Assembly: GCA_051892875.1 (NCBI GenBank)
Contig: JBJFGR010000148.1
Coordinates: 1-64,000, forward strand
DNA length: 64,000 bases
Direction: 5' to 3'
From: JBJFGR01 sp051892875
GTDB taxonomy: Bacteria; Pseudomonadota; Gammaproteobacteria; Enterobacterales; Succinivibrionaceae
Part shown: positions 43,228-53,253 of the stretch, piece by piece
Position numbering within the stretch: position 1 is the stretch's first letter
How the letters are laid out: the number at the start of each line of letters is the position of its first letter
Made by a program: the position numbers and the translations under genes
The notes under the pieces: model-generated
What the model was told of the DNA's origin: nothing
The model's input: only the letters and a program-made list of their open reading frames with translations
Database searches by the model: none

Positions 43228-44232
43228 ATGACTGAAAAAATTATTTTAACACCAGGTGAACCTGCTGGTATTGGTCCAGAACTTATGTTAAGTTTAGCTG
43301 ATAACGACTTTTCAGAAGAATTAGTTGTCGTTGCAGATCCTGAATTATTAAAATTGTATATTAATATACTTCATAAAAATAACATTGAATTAATTCAATA
43401 TAATAAGGACGCTCCTGCCAAACCTCATAAAAAAGGAACTCTAACTTATTTACCATGTGTTTTACGTGATAAAGTAACACCAGGTATTTTAAATAAAAAT
43501 AATAGTTCCTACGTCTTAGAAACATTAACTATAGCCGCTAACTGTTGTCTATCAGGTGAATTTTCAGCACTAGTAACAGGTCCTGTTCATAAAGGAATTA
43601 TTAACGAATCTGGAGTTACATTTAGTGGTCATACAGAATTCTTTCAAGAGTTAAGTCACACCAAAAAAGTAGTAATGATGCTTGCAACTACAGGTCTAAG
43701 AGTTGCTTTAGCTACCACCCATTTACCATTAAAAGATATATCTCAAGCTATAACTCCTGAATTATTAACAGAAATAATAACTATTTTACATAACGATTTA
43801 TATACAAAATTTAATAAAAAAACTCCTCAAATTTACGTTTGCGGACTAAATCCTCATGCAGGAGAAGGTGGTCATCTAGGACGTGAAGAGTTAGATATTA
43901 TTATCCCCACACTTAATAAATTAAAAGACCAAGGAATTAATCTTTATGGTCCATATCCTGCTGACACAATTTTTCAGCCTAAAATTTTAGACCATGCTGA
44001 TGCAATACTCGCCATGTATCATGATCAGGGGTTACCTGTATTAAAATTTAAAGGTTTTGGTAATGCTGTTAATATTACATTAGGATTACCTTTTATTAGA
44101 ACTAGTGTAGACCATGGTACTGCCTTAGATCTTGCAGGAAAGGGTATTGCAGATACAGGTTCTTTACACACCGCAATAAATACTGCCATCGAAATGACTA
44201 CTGCTTGGAGAATTCATAAAAATGAACGATAA
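43228..44232 (+). CDS. pdxA: 4-hydroxythreonine-4-phosphate dehydrogenase
   Basis: NAD-dependent step of DXP-dependent vitamin B6 synthesis. 334 aa. EPAGIGPEL at the N-terminus, metal His residues in FSGHTEFF, GLNPHAGEGG and DHADAILAMYHDQGLPVLK. Overlaps rsmA by 11 bp. Confidence 0.97.
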   Translation: MTEKIILTPGEPAGIGPELMLSLADNDFSEELVVVADPELLKLYINILHKNNIELIQYNKDAPAKPHKKGTLTYLPCVLRDKVTPGILNKNNSSYVLETLTIAANCCLSGEFSALVTGPVHKGIINESGVTFSGHTEFFQELSHTKKVVMMLATTGLRVALATTHLPLKDISQAITPELLTEIITILHNDLYTKFNKKTPQIYVCGLNPHAGEGGHLGREELDIIIPTLNKLKDQGINLYGPYPADTIFQPKILDHADAILAMYHDQGLPVLKFKGFGNAVNITLGLPFIRTSVDHGTALDLAGKGIADTGSLHTAINTAIEMTTAWRIHKNER

Positions 44233-45019
44233 AATAACCCTTGGACATACAGCTAGAAAACGATTTGGTCAAAACTTTTTACAAGATAAAAATGTTATAG
44301 CGAACATTGTTAAAGCAATCAATCCTCAAAAGAATGACAACATTGTGGAAATTGGTCCCGGTCTTGCTGCTATCACTACACCTATAAGTGAATTGGTTGA
44401 CAAATTACATGTAATAGAATTAGACCGAGACTTGGCAGATAGATTAAGAAATAACCCTTTTTTATCACCAAAATTAGAAATTCATGAAACGGATGCCTTA
44501 CGTTATAATTTTAGTGAAATAGCTACTCCAAGCAATAAAATAAGGGTTTTTGGGAATCTTCCTTACAATATATCTACTCCTTTGATGATGCATCTATTTG
44601 ACAATATAGAGCTTATCAAAGATATGCACTTTATGCTCCAAAAAGAAGTTGTTGAACGTTTGGCTGCAGCTCCTAATTCAAAAGATTATGGTCGTTTAGG
44701 GATAATCACTCAATACTATTGTAAAGTAATTCCAATCATGGAAGTTAAACCTCATGCTTTTAGACCAGCTCCTAAAGTTACAAGTGCGGTAGTTCGCTTA
44801 ATTCCTCATGAACAAAAACCTTATCAAGCTAATTCTATAAAAAATTTGGAAAGAGTTCTAGCAATGGCTTTTAATCAACGTAGAAAAACTGTTCATAACA
44901 GTTTAGGTGATTTATTTACTGATGAAATGTTAGCACAAGCAAACATAGAACCAAACCAACGTGCTGAAAATATTACATTACAACAATTTGTAATGCTTGC
45001 AAATATGATAGAAGGATAA
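44222..45019 (+). CDS. rsmA: 16S rRNA A1518/A1519 dimethyltransferase
   Basis: KsgA; dimethylates two adenines in the 3' terminal helix of 16S rRNA. 265 aa. KRFGQNFLQD, SAM motif EIGPGLAAIT, catalytic NLPYNIST, and AFNQRRKTVHNSL. Translationally coupled to pdxA. The usual apaG-apaH do not follow. Confidence 0.97.
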   Translation: MNDKITLGHTARKRFGQNFLQDKNVIANIVKAINPQKNDNIVEIGPGLAAITTPISELVDKLHVIELDRDLADRLRNNPFLSPKLEIHETDALRYNFSEIATPSNKIRVFGNLPYNISTPLMMHLFDNIELIKDMHFMLQKEVVERLAAAPNSKDYGRLGIITQYYCKVIPIMEVKPHAFRPAPKVTSAVVRLIPHEQKPYQANSIKNLERVLAMAFNQRRKTVHNSLGDLFTDEMLAQANIEPNQRAENITLQQFVMLANMIEG

Positions 45020-45023
45020 AATA

Positions 45024-46133
45024 ATGCATCCAACGAGTGAAATATTATCTAGAAATTTATCATATTTTGTTGATAAAAATATTTTAATCTGCGGTTTTTG
45101 GAACGACCACTATATCACCGAAATTACCAAAGTCGCAAAGACTACAAATATTTGGTGTACAGATTTTACTCAATATCAATCACTATGCAATTATTTTAAT
45201 ATAGAAGTTGATACCTCAAAAGTTATAAACTTCTATCAAAAAACCCTAGATAATAAAATTTGTATATTTTTTGGTACAGACATCTTATCCATAAAAAATG
45301 AATTAAAAGACATAAATACTGCTCTATTAAATATAACAAAAACCAAACAAGAAAATAAATTCTACATAAATTATATCTGTCATATCGCCAATTTATGTCA
45401 GCAGGATTATATCCTTTATACCGTTGGTTCTAATGATGAAGGTATTAGAGGAACAGAAACATTATTAAAAACTTTTTCCCATACAAATAAAATTGATAAT
45501 GCTCGTAAATGTTTATTACTAGCAACAATCATCAACAAAGATAATGATAAATATCAACCTATAAGATTTACCTACAAAGATTTATCTATTGGTTCTATTT
45601 CACTTAAACTAGCATTTCTACCTGGTATTTTTAGTTTTGGAGAACTTGATTTAGGAACCAAACTACTTCTTGAAACAGTCTCAAAGGAACGTTTTACTGA
45701 TATAAACAGTATACTAGATGTGGGATGTGGAACAGGAATCATTGGTATATATTTATCATTATTGATGCCAAAATTGGAAATAAACTCTTGCGATATAAAC
45801 GCCTTTGCTATTGCTTGTACTATAGAATCTTCAAAAATAAATAATGTTGTTAATAATATATTCCTTTCCGATATGTTGACTAATGCTAATAAATACAATT
45901 TAATAATAACAAATCCTCCATTTCACATTGGAAAAAAACAATTAATTCAACCTACTATTGATTTTATAAACAATATTCCTAAGCATTTAAAAGGTAATAA
46001 AGCTACAACTTATATAGTCGCTAATTCCTTTTTACCATATACTGATGCTTTGAAAAAAAGTTTTTATAACATTGATATTGTGGAAAATAACAACAAATTT
46101 AAAGTTTACAAATGCACCTCTCCTATTAACTAA
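45024..46133 (+). CDS. rsmC: 16S rRNA m2G1207 methyltransferase (RsmC-type)
   Basis: 369 aa (E. coli RsmC 343). Degenerate N-terminal methyltransferase-like half (1-190) and catalytic C-terminal half with SAM motif LDVGCGTGIIG and NPPFHIGK. 4 bp after rsmA. RlmG is the nearest alternative, but the length and motif spacing fit RsmC better. Confidence 0.85.
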   Translation: MHPTSEILSRNLSYFVDKNILICGFWNDHYITEITKVAKTTNIWCTDFTQYQSLCNYFNIEVDTSKVINFYQKTLDNKICIFFGTDILSIKNELKDINTALLNITKTKQENKFYINYICHIANLCQQDYILYTVGSNDEGIRGTETLLKTFSHTNKIDNARKCLLLATIINKDNDKYQPIRFTYKDLSIGSISLKLAFLPGIFSFGELDLGTKLLLETVSKERFTDINSILDVGCGTGIIGIYLSLLMPKLEINSCDINAFAIACTIESSKINNVVNNIFLSDMLTNANKYNLIITNPPFHIGKKQLIQPTIDFINNIPKHLKGNKATTYIVANSFLPYTDALKKSFYNIDIVENNNKFKVYKCTSPIN

Positions 46134-46144
46134 GAGATATTCTT

Positions 46145-46819
46145 ATGGCTAAATTAAAGTGGATATTAGGCCTTACAGGTGGTATAGCTTCTGGAAAAAC
46201 CACTGTATCTGCCTTTTTTAAAAAATTTGGTTGCCAAATTATCGATGCTGATATCGTAGCAAGAGAAATTGTAAAACCTAATACAGAAGGTCTAGAAAAA
46301 ATTAAAGAAGCTTTTGGTAACAAGATTTTACAAAATGATGGAACCTTAAACCGCAGAGCGTTAAAAGAGATTATTTTTACTGACAACACCAAAAAGACAA
46401 TCTTGAATAATATTCTTCATCCTATCATCCGAAAATCTTGTTGTGAATCCATTACCCTAGCCCAAACAAATCAATCAAATAACATCCCATATGTAATATT
46501 TTCAGCACCTTTGCTTTTTGAGAATCATTTAGAATTTTTATGCAATTATATTCTATGCATGAAAACAGATGTCGAAACTCAAATAAATAGAACTATGGAA
46601 AGGGATCATTGTAATAGAGATATAGCTATAAATATTGTGCATAGCCAATATCCGTTAGATACAAAAATTTCTTTAAGTGATGAAATATTAGAATCCAATT
46701 TACCAAAACCAGAAATGCTTGAAGAGAAAGTTCTCGAACTTCATAAAAGATTTTTAACATTTGATTTTGAAGGTATCCCCATCAAAGAAATATTAAATAA
46801 GGATAATCATTATGACTAG
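46145..46819 (+). CDS. coaE: Dephospho-CoA kinase
   Basis: Final step of CoA synthesis. 224 aa. Walker A GLTGGIASGKTT, IDADIVAREIV and FSAPLLFE. Overlaps yacG by 8 bp. In many gammaproteobacteria pilBCD is followed directly by coaE-yacG; here the lptD-rsmC block lies between them. Confidence 0.96.
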   Translation: MAKLKWILGLTGGIASGKTTVSAFFKKFGCQIIDADIVAREIVKPNTEGLEKIKEAFGNKILQNDGTLNRRALKEIIFTDNTKKTILNNILHPIIRKSCCESITLAQTNQSNNIPYVIFSAPLLFENHLEFLCNYILCMKTDVETQINRTMERDHCNRDIAINIVHSQYPLDTKISLSDEILESNLPKPEMLEEKVLELHKRFLTFDFEGIPIKEILNKDNHYD

Positions 46820-47048
46820 AATTGTAAAATGCCCTATTTGTGGAACCAATGTCGAATGGGTTCCTGAAAATAAATTCAGACCTTTTTGCAGCAAAAGATG
46901 TAAAGAAATAGATTTAAGTGACTGGGCTTCTGGAAAAAATAAAATTAGTACACCATTAACACCAGAAGACCTAGAAGATGAGGAAATTGTTCATCAGATT
47001 GAAAGAGCTCTTGTCGACATGAATCAAAATAACTCTCAAGAAAAGTAA
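46812..47048 (+). CDS. yacG: DNA gyrase inhibitor YacG
   Basis: 78 aa zinc protein. CPICG (about 6-10) and FCSKRC (about 25-30) form the four-Cys site; FRPFCSKRCKEIDLSDWASG is the family signature. C-terminus acidic. Binds GyrB in E. coli. Confidence 0.94.
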   Translation: MTRIVKCPICGTNVEWVPENKFRPFCSKRCKEIDLSDWASGKNKISTPLTPEDLEDEEIVHQIERALVDMNQNNSQEK

Positions 47049-47136
47049 ATTTTGTTCAAATTTTAAACCATTTATTAATCATTTTCTTGATTTTGTAGAG
47101 TATAATTTTTTATATCTTTAGCAAGGGGATTTTTCT

Positions 47137-48354
47137 ATGGCAGGCATTTTAGCAATGATTCTCGCAGGTGGCGAGGGTACTAGATTAAAACCACTTACAA
47201 TTTCAAGAAGCAAACCATCTGTTCCATTTGGTGGTAGTTATAGATTAATCGATTTTGTTTTAAATAATTTTATAAATTCAGATATTTTAAGAATATTTGT
47301 TCTTACACAATTTAGAAGCCAATCTTTATATATGCATTTAAAAAAAGGTTGGACTGTCAGTGGTATACCTGGTTGCTTTATAGATCCCATTCCTGCTCAA
47401 ATGAGAATGGGAAAACGTTGGTACGTTGGAACAGCAGATGCTATATATCAAAATTTAGGATTCCTAGAAGAAAGTAATCCCGATCAAATTTGTATTTTTG
47501 GTAGTGATCATGTTTATAAAATGGATATTCGCCAAATGCTTGAATTTCATAAAAAAAATAACGCATGCCTTACAGTTTCTGCAATTAGAGTTCCTATATC
47601 AAAAGCTTCTGCTTTTGGCGTTATCGAAATTGATGAAAATCATCGAATGATCGGTTTTGAAGAAAAACCTGAAAACCCTAAAAGTATTCCAGGTTCACCT
47701 AATTACGCCCTAGTATCAATGGGTAACTATATTTTTGAAAAAAATACTCTTTATTCAGTTTTAGAACAAGATTCAAAAAACAAGCTTTCAAGTCATGATT
47801 TTGGTAAAGATATAATTCCATTTTTATATCCAAATAACCCTGTATACGTTTATGATTTTTATACAAATAAAATTCCTGGAGAAACTATTCACGGATATTG
47901 GCGCGATGTCGGTGATATAGATACATATTGGGCTGCTAATATGGACTTATTAGAATTACCTCCAAAATTCTCATTATCAAACCAATCATGGCCATTACAT
48001 ACCAATTATCCACCATTGCCACCTGCTCAGTTTATAGATACAAAATTATTTAAAAATACTATTTCTCAAAGCACCATATCAGCTGGTAGCTTACTATGTG
48101 GTGCCGCTGTTTATAAAAGTATTTTAGGTTTTAGTTGTAAAATATCCCAAGGTGCAATGATTACAAATTCGATATTACTAGGGGATGTGAAAATAGGTCA
48201 AAACTGCAGAATTACAAATACTATTATTGATAAACATGTCGAAATAGCAGATGGTGTTATCATAGGCGAAAACTTAGAACAAGATAGAAAAAAATATAGT
48301 GTATCTAAAGGTGGTATTGTTGTAATCCCCAAAGGTGCAAAAATAGGTTTTTAA
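47137..48354 (+). CDS. glgC: Glucose-1-phosphate adenylyltransferase
   Basis: Makes ADP-glucose for glycogen. 405 aa. N-terminal AMILAGGEGTRLKPLT, SKPSVPFGGSYRLIDF, ATP/sugar region RWYVGTADAIYQN, GFEEKPENP, and a C-terminal left-handed beta-helix. AAGGGG ribosome site. 4 bp before glgA. The first-residue region expected to bind allosteric activator is short. Confidence 0.96.
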   Translation: MAGILAMILAGGEGTRLKPLTISRSKPSVPFGGSYRLIDFVLNNFINSDILRIFVLTQFRSQSLYMHLKKGWTVSGIPGCFIDPIPAQMRMGKRWYVGTADAIYQNLGFLEESNPDQICIFGSDHVYKMDIRQMLEFHKKNNACLTVSAIRVPISKASAFGVIEIDENHRMIGFEEKPENPKSIPGSPNYALVSMGNYIFEKNTLYSVLEQDSKNKLSSHDFGKDIIPFLYPNNPVYVYDFYTNKIPGETIHGYWRDVGDIDTYWAANMDLLELPPKFSLSNQSWPLHTNYPPLPPAQFIDTKLFKNTISQSTISAGSLLCGAAVYKSILGFSCKISQGAMITNSILLGDVKIGQNCRITNTIIDKHVEIADGVIIGENLEQDRKKYSVSKGGIVVIPKGAKIGF

Positions 48355-48358
48355 TTTG

Positions 48359-49816
48359 ATGCGTATATTATTTTTGACATCTGAATTATGTGGTTTTGCA
48401 AAAACTGGAGGTTTAGCAGATGTTGCTAAATCGCTACCTCTAGAACTTGCTAGAAAAAATCATGAAGTTATTATCATGCTACCTTGCTATTCCAAAATTG
48501 CCAATTGGAATAATCTACCTATAATAGCTCAACTAACTATGGATAATAACCAAAATGATAATAAATTATCATTTAAGGTAAGGGAAACAACAATTCAGAA
48601 TCTTGTTAAAGTTTGGTTAATCGACCAAGAATTTTTCTTTAATAGAAATAATCTTTACGCTGAAAATAATATTTCATACGAAGATAATGGAGAACGTTTT
48701 GCTTTTTTTTCTGCAGCTTGTTTGCAAGCTACCATGCATCTTGGTTTTTGTCCAGAAATCGTACATTGCAATGATTGGCATACAGCATTAGCACCAATGA
48801 TCTTAGTAACAAAATATGTTAACGTAGATTTTTTTAAAAACACAAGAAGCATTTTAACAATTCATAACGGAGCATTCCAAGGCGTCTTTAATCGAAGTCA
48901 ACTTTGGATGCTTCCTGAAATTGCTAGAGTATCAAATGATAGTATTATCCATGGTTATGCCAATCTAAACTTTTTAAAATGTGGTGTTTATTACGCAGAT
49001 AAAATCAATGCCGTTAGTCCTAGTTATGCCGAAGAATTAACAACTTTTTTAGGTGGTCATGGCATTACCCAAAATTTTATTGACCGTATAAACGATCTCT
49101 GTGGAATTATAAATGGTTGTGATTACAGCGATTGGGATCCGAGTATTGATGTATCTCTTGCATTTCACTTTGATAAAAATAATAAACAAAATAAAAAACT
49201 ATGTAAATATTTATTACAACAAACTACCTCACTTCCTGTTTGTGATGTACCTGTTTTTGGAATGGTTTGTCGTTTAACAGACCAAAAAGGTGTTGGTTTA
49301 TTAATACCTATTTTAAATGATTTCTTAAAACATAAAGTTCAACTTATTATTGTAGGAACAGGTGACTTAAAATTAGAATCCATGCTTCATGAATTAGCAA
49401 ATAAATACCCTAATAAATTTGTATTTAAGAGTCTTTATGACAATGTACTTGCTCATCTTGTTGAAGCTGGTGCTGATTTCTTTTTAATGCCTTCAATTTT
49501 TGAACCATGCGGATTAAACCAAATGTACAGTCTTGCATACGGAACTTTACCGATTGTCAGATCTGTAGGAGGTTTAAAAGATACTGTTATATCCTATGAT
49601 CAAAACCCCAAAGATGCCACAGGTTTCGCTTTTACCGATCCTGATCCAAATGCACTCCTTAGTTGTCTTCGTAGAGTTCTAATATTTTATTTACAAGAGT
49701 ATGATGAATTTTTACGACTACGAGATAATGCAATGAATGTTCGTTATGAATGGAGTAAATCAGCTGAAGAGTATGAAGAAATGTATTATAGTGCTCTCCA
49801 AAAACCACGTTTTTAA
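48359..49816 (+). CDS. glgA: Glycogen synthase (ADP-glucose)
   Basis: 485 aa, GT5 family. ATG at 48359, with TTG 48356 as alternative. KTGGLADVAKSLP (ADP-glucose binding), HCNDWHTAL, and SIFEPCGLNQMYSLAYGTLPI with the catalytic Glu. Pairs with glgC. glgB, glgP and glgX are not in the window. Confidence 0.96.
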   Translation: MRILFLTSELCGFAKTGGLADVAKSLPLELARKNHEVIIMLPCYSKIANWNNLPIIAQLTMDNNQNDNKLSFKVRETTIQNLVKVWLIDQEFFFNRNNLYAENNISYEDNGERFAFFSAACLQATMHLGFCPEIVHCNDWHTALAPMILVTKYVNVDFFKNTRSILTIHNGAFQGVFNRSQLWMLPEIARVSNDSIIHGYANLNFLKCGVYYADKINAVSPSYAEELTTFLGGHGITQNFIDRINDLCGIINGCDYSDWDPSIDVSLAFHFDKNNKQNKKLCKYLLQQTTSLPVCDVPVFGMVCRLTDQKGVGLLIPILNDFLKHKVQLIIVGTGDLKLESMLHELANKYPNKFVFKSLYDNVLAHLVEAGADFFLMPSIFEPCGLNQMYSLAYGTLPIVRSVGGLKDTVISYDQNPKDATGFAFTDPDPNALLSCLRRVLIFYLQEYDEFLRLRDNAMNVRYEWSKSAEEYEEMYYSALQKPRF

Positions 49817-49871
49817 AAAATTTTAGTTTTGCGTTATAATATATAATCTTTATTTTTTAGGATTATTTGTA

Positions 49872-50690
49872 ATGCAAACATTTATAAAAGAACTCAATAA
49901 TAGCTATAAAATAGGTACTCGAGTAGCCTTTCTTAGCACTTTTCAAGCTCTAGCTGTTATAATTTCTGATAAAAAAACTTTTTTTATTAGTTTATTATTA
50001 AGTTTAAGCATTTGTATATCTATGCTTGTTCCTGTAATGTCTTTTTTTACTATTCCTGGAGTAATGACTGCGTACTTCTATTTACTCTTGAACAAAATTC
50101 ATGGCAATAATTTCAATATTACTCAATCTTTAAAGCTAGTAAACTTTCACTATAATACAAAAATGCTTTCCTTTGCATGTTTGATACTTATACCAACATC
50201 TTTAATTATTGCTTGTGGAACATATGCTTATAATTCTTTTAGCATAAGTCCAGATACCAAACATTTAGTAGTTAATAGTCCACTTGCTATCTATGCTATC
50301 TTATTAACAACATTTATAACATTATTATGGGGAATAACTTTCATGAGTTCAAATATTTTATCCATGAAAGAAAATCCTTCAGTTTTGGTATGCGTTGTTG
50401 AGTCTATAGAAGCTTTATTAAAAAATCCTATAGCCTCTTTTATACTCTGCGTAAACTGGTTTATGGGCATTGCTTTTTCATTCTTCTTATTCGGAGTTAT
50501 AGTCGTTGTTTTATCACAGTTACATTTAAACAATTTGTCATACATTATATGGCATACAATTTTAACAACATCATTGATAGTATTTTTTATTAATGTTTAT
50601 ATAATGAATATAGCTATTATCACTTACCAAATTTTTTCTAAACAATTGCCTGAAAGCAATACTGACAACAACAATAATACTAATGAATAA
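49872..50690 (+). CDS. Polytopic inner-membrane protein of unknown function
   Basis: 272 aa with about six hydrophobic segments (near residues 35-55, 55-75, 95-115, 135-160, 190-220 and 230-255) and a short polar Asn-rich tail. The overall plan and PGVMTAYFYLL near the start of helix 2 resemble the BPSS1780-type family, but I cannot confirm this. It follows glgA by 55 bp with TAGGA upstream of its ATG. Confidence 0.6.
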   Translation: MQTFIKELNNSYKIGTRVAFLSTFQALAVIISDKKTFFISLLLSLSICISMLVPVMSFFTIPGVMTAYFYLLLNKIHGNNFNITQSLKLVNFHYNTKMLSFACLILIPTSLIIACGTYAYNSFSISPDTKHLVVNSPLAIYAILLTTFITLLWGITFMSSNILSMKENPSVLVCVVESIEALLKNPIASFILCVNWFMGIAFSFFLFGVIVVVLSQLHLNNLSYIIWHTILTTSLIVFFINVYIMNIAIITYQIFSKQLPESNTDNNNNTNE

Positions 50691-50710
50691 AACAACAATT
50701 TATAAAAATT

Positions 50711-50738
50711 CCCCGAAAGTTTTGTTCAACTTTCGGGG
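50711..50738. terminator. Bidirectional terminator between the membrane protein gene and srmB
   Basis: CCCCGAAAGTT / AACTTTCGGGG perfect stem, 6-nt loop, between convergent genes. T-rich flanks are modest on both sides. Confidence 0.8.
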
Positions 50739-50743
50739 TCTCT

Positions 50744-52147
50744 CTATAAATTATCCTTTTTTCTTTTATCCAGTACTTTGTCTTTAAGACTTTCTTTTAA
50801 ATTTTCTTCTTTTTTATTGTTTATAAAAACTTTAGCTTCTTCTTCAGACATACCTGATTTTAATAACTTAGATAATTTCTTCGCATATAAATCAGGCTTA
50901 CCTTTATTCTTCTTATCTCTTAAACGTTGTTTATGAGACTTTGCTTTTTCAACTATTTTATTATCATTTTTATTTTTTTTCTTTTTAGAAAAATCTGCTA
51001 ACTTATTCTTAGGCTTTAGTTCTTCAACAACTCGTTTAATTACTTTTTCATCAGTATAACGTTCTATTCGCTCCATCATAGGTATATCATGAGCTTCGAT
51101 TAAGTTAATAGCACAACCTTTTCTACCAGCTCTAGCAGTTCTTCCTATTCTATGAACATAAATATCCGCACCTCTCGGTAAATCAAAATTAATAACATGG
51201 GTAATATCTACTATATCAATACCTCTAGCAGCAATATCTGTTGCAAGTAAAACTTTTACTTTATTATCCGTGAATTTTGATAAGGCATCCAAACGTTTTT
51301 CTTGTTCCATTTCTCCTCGAATGTAAACATTAGCTATTCCATCAGAAGTTAAACGAGAATGTAATTCTGCTAAACGTTCTCTAGTCTTTATAAAAACTAT
51401 AGATTTTGTAACACTATCATCACTCAAAACCTTTTCTAACAATAAAATTTTATGTTCTAAATCATCTGCATAATATTTATATTGAACAATTTTTTTACGT
51501 TCTGAACGAGGTGAATCTACATGAATTTCAACAGGATTTTTTAAAACCTCATTTGCAAACTTTGTTAATAAATCACCTTCTAAAGTTGCTGAAAACAAAA
51601 ATGTTTGTTCTCTTCTGTAGGCTAATTTTGATATTTCTTTTACATCATCAATAAACCCCATATCTAACATTCTATCAGCTTCATCAAGCACCATAATTTC
51701 AACGGCATGAATATCAAAAGCTTTTTTACGGAGGTACTCTATTAATCTACCAGGAGTTGCCACTACAATATCTGTTTTTTGCGTCAATACAGGCAATTGC
51801 TCTTCATGATCTATACCACCAATAATTGTACCAATTGTAATATGTGGTAAAAACTTACACATTAACTTTGCATGCTCAGTAATTTGCAATGCTAATTCTC
51901 TAGTTGGTGCTAAAATCAATACTCTAGCTAAACCTAATTTCTTTTTGGGAAAATCTATTAAATGTTGTAAACAAGGCAATATAAATGCAGCAGTTTTTCC
52001 TGTACCCGTTGGAGCATCAGCTAATATATCAAATCCTGATAAAGCTTCAGGTATTACTTCTAATTGAACATGTGTTGGTTTTTTAAATCCAGCTTCATCA
52101 ATTGCTTTTAACAAGCGTTCATCTAATTCTAACTCATTAAATTCCAT
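50744..52147 (-). CDS. srmB: ATP-dependent RNA helicase SrmB
   Basis: DEAD-box helicase in early 50S assembly. 467 aa. FNELELDERLLKAI at the N-terminus, APTGTGKTAAF, PTRELA, DEADRMLDMGF, SAT, and HRIGRTARAG. The FSATLEGD and ERKKIVQYKYYADDLEHK segments match E. coli SrmB rather than RhlE or DbpA. Lys-rich C-terminal tail. Followed upstream by sdhE and thyA on the same strand. Confidence 0.92.
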   Translation of the reverse strand: MEFNELELDERLLKAIDEAGFKKPTHVQLEVIPEALSGFDILADAPTGTGKTAAFILPCLQHLIDFPKKKLGLARVLILAPTRELALQITEHAKLMCKFLPHITIGTIIGGIDHEEQLPVLTQKTDIVVATPGRLIEYLRKKAFDIHAVEIMVLDEADRMLDMGFIDDVKEISKLAYRREQTFLFSATLEGDLLTKFANEVLKNPVEIHVDSPRSERKKIVQYKYYADDLEHKILLLEKVLSDDSVTKSIVFIKTRERLAELHSRLTSDGIANVYIRGEMEQEKRLDALSKFTDNKVKVLLATDIAARGIDIVDITHVINFDLPRGADIYVHRIGRTARAGRKGCAINLIEAHDIPMMERIERYTDEKVIKRVVEELKPKNKLADFSKKKKNKNDNKIVEKAKSHKQRLRDKKNKGKPDLYAKKLSKLLKSGMSEEEAKVFINNKKEENLKESLKDKVLDKRKKDNL

Positions 52148-52166
52148 GTATTAAATCAACCTTACA

Positions 52167-52427
52167 TTAACTGAGATCATCTTCATGACATTTGATAATC
52201 ACATTTACCATCGCCAATATCCTTGGATCTGTTGGTTCTTGTCTACGTAATAAAAAACGTACTAATTCCAAATCTGAACATTGTAAAAAATATTCATATT
52301 CATAAAACATTTCTTCACCCATTTTAGGTAAATGTTTTTCAACAAAAGGTTCCAACATTAAATCTAATTCTCGCATACCTCGACGAGAATTCCATTTTAT
52401 TTTATCCCATTGAACTTCTGATATCAT
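52167..52427 (-). CDS. sdhE: FAD assembly factor SdhE
   Basis: 86 aa (E. coli 88). RRGMRELDLMLEPF contains the RGxxE motif needed for covalent flavinylation of succinate dehydrogenase/fumarate reductase. 14 bp after thyA. The sdh/frd operons are not in view. Confidence 0.94.
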   Translation of the reverse strand: MISEVQWDKIKWNSRRGMRELDLMLEPFVEKHLPKMGEEMFYEYEYFLQCSDLELVRFLLRRQEPTDPRILAMVNVIIKCHEDDLS

Positions 52428-52441
52428 TTTACATCCTCAAG

Positions 52442-53236
52442 TTAAACAGCTATAGGAGCTTTAATCACCGGATAAGGATCATAACCTTCAATAACAAAAT
52501 CTTCATATTTATAATCAAATATTGAACTAGGCTTTCTAGCAAATTTTAAGGTTGGTAAAGGTCTTGGTGTACGAGATAATTGTTCTAAAGCCTGCTCAAA
52601 ATGATTTGAATACAAATGAACATCCCCACCGGTCCAAACAAATTCATGTGGAATTAAATTACACTGTTCAGCAACCATATGTAATAACATAGAATAACTA
52701 GCAATATTAAATGGCAAACCTAAAAAGGTATCACAACTACGTTGATAAAGTTGCAAACTTAATTTTCCATCCGCTACATAGAATTGGAATAATGCATGGC
52801 AAGGTGGTAATTTCATATTATCAATATCAGCAACATTCCAAGCACTTACTACTAATCTACGACTATCTGGAGTATTTTTTATCTGCTCAATAACTTTTGA
52901 AATTTGATCAATATGACCGCCACTTGGTGTGGGCCAAGATCTCCATTGATAGCCGTAAACAGGGCCTAAATCCCCATTTTCATCAGCCCATTCATCCCAT
53001 ATAGTCACTTTATTATCATGTAAATATTTGATATTTGTATCGCCTTGCAAAAACCATAATAATTCATGAATAATTGACCTTGTATGACATTTTTTAGTAG
53101 TTACTAGCGGAAAACCATCTGCCATATTAAAACGCATTTGGTAACCAAAAATAGACTTAGTACCTGTATTTGTACGATCTGTCTTTACTGTGCCATTATC
53201 AAATATATATTGTAATAGCTCTAAATACTGTTTCAT
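52442..53236 (-). CDS. thyA: Thymidylate synthase
   Basis: dUMP to dTMP with methylene-THF. 264 aa, same length as E. coli. Catalytic Cys in PPCHALFQFYV, RSCDTFLGLPFNIASY, and VYGYQWRSW. Standard rppH-ptsP-thyA neighbourhood; lgt is missing between ptsP and thyA. Confidence 0.98.
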   Translation of the reverse strand: MKQYLELLQYIFDNGTVKTDRTNTGTKSIFGYQMRFNMADGFPLVTTKKCHTRSIIHELLWFLQGDTNIKYLHDNKVTIWDEWADENGDLGPVYGYQWRSWPTPSGGHIDQISKVIEQIKNTPDSRRLVVSAWNVADIDNMKLPPCHALFQFYVADGKLSLQLYQRSCDTFLGLPFNIASYSMLLHMVAEQCNLIPHEFVWTGGDVHLYSNHFEQALEQLSRTPRPLPTLKFARKPSSIFDYKYEDFVIEGYDPYPVIKAPIAV

Positions 53237-53253
53237 TATTACTTAAGCTCCTA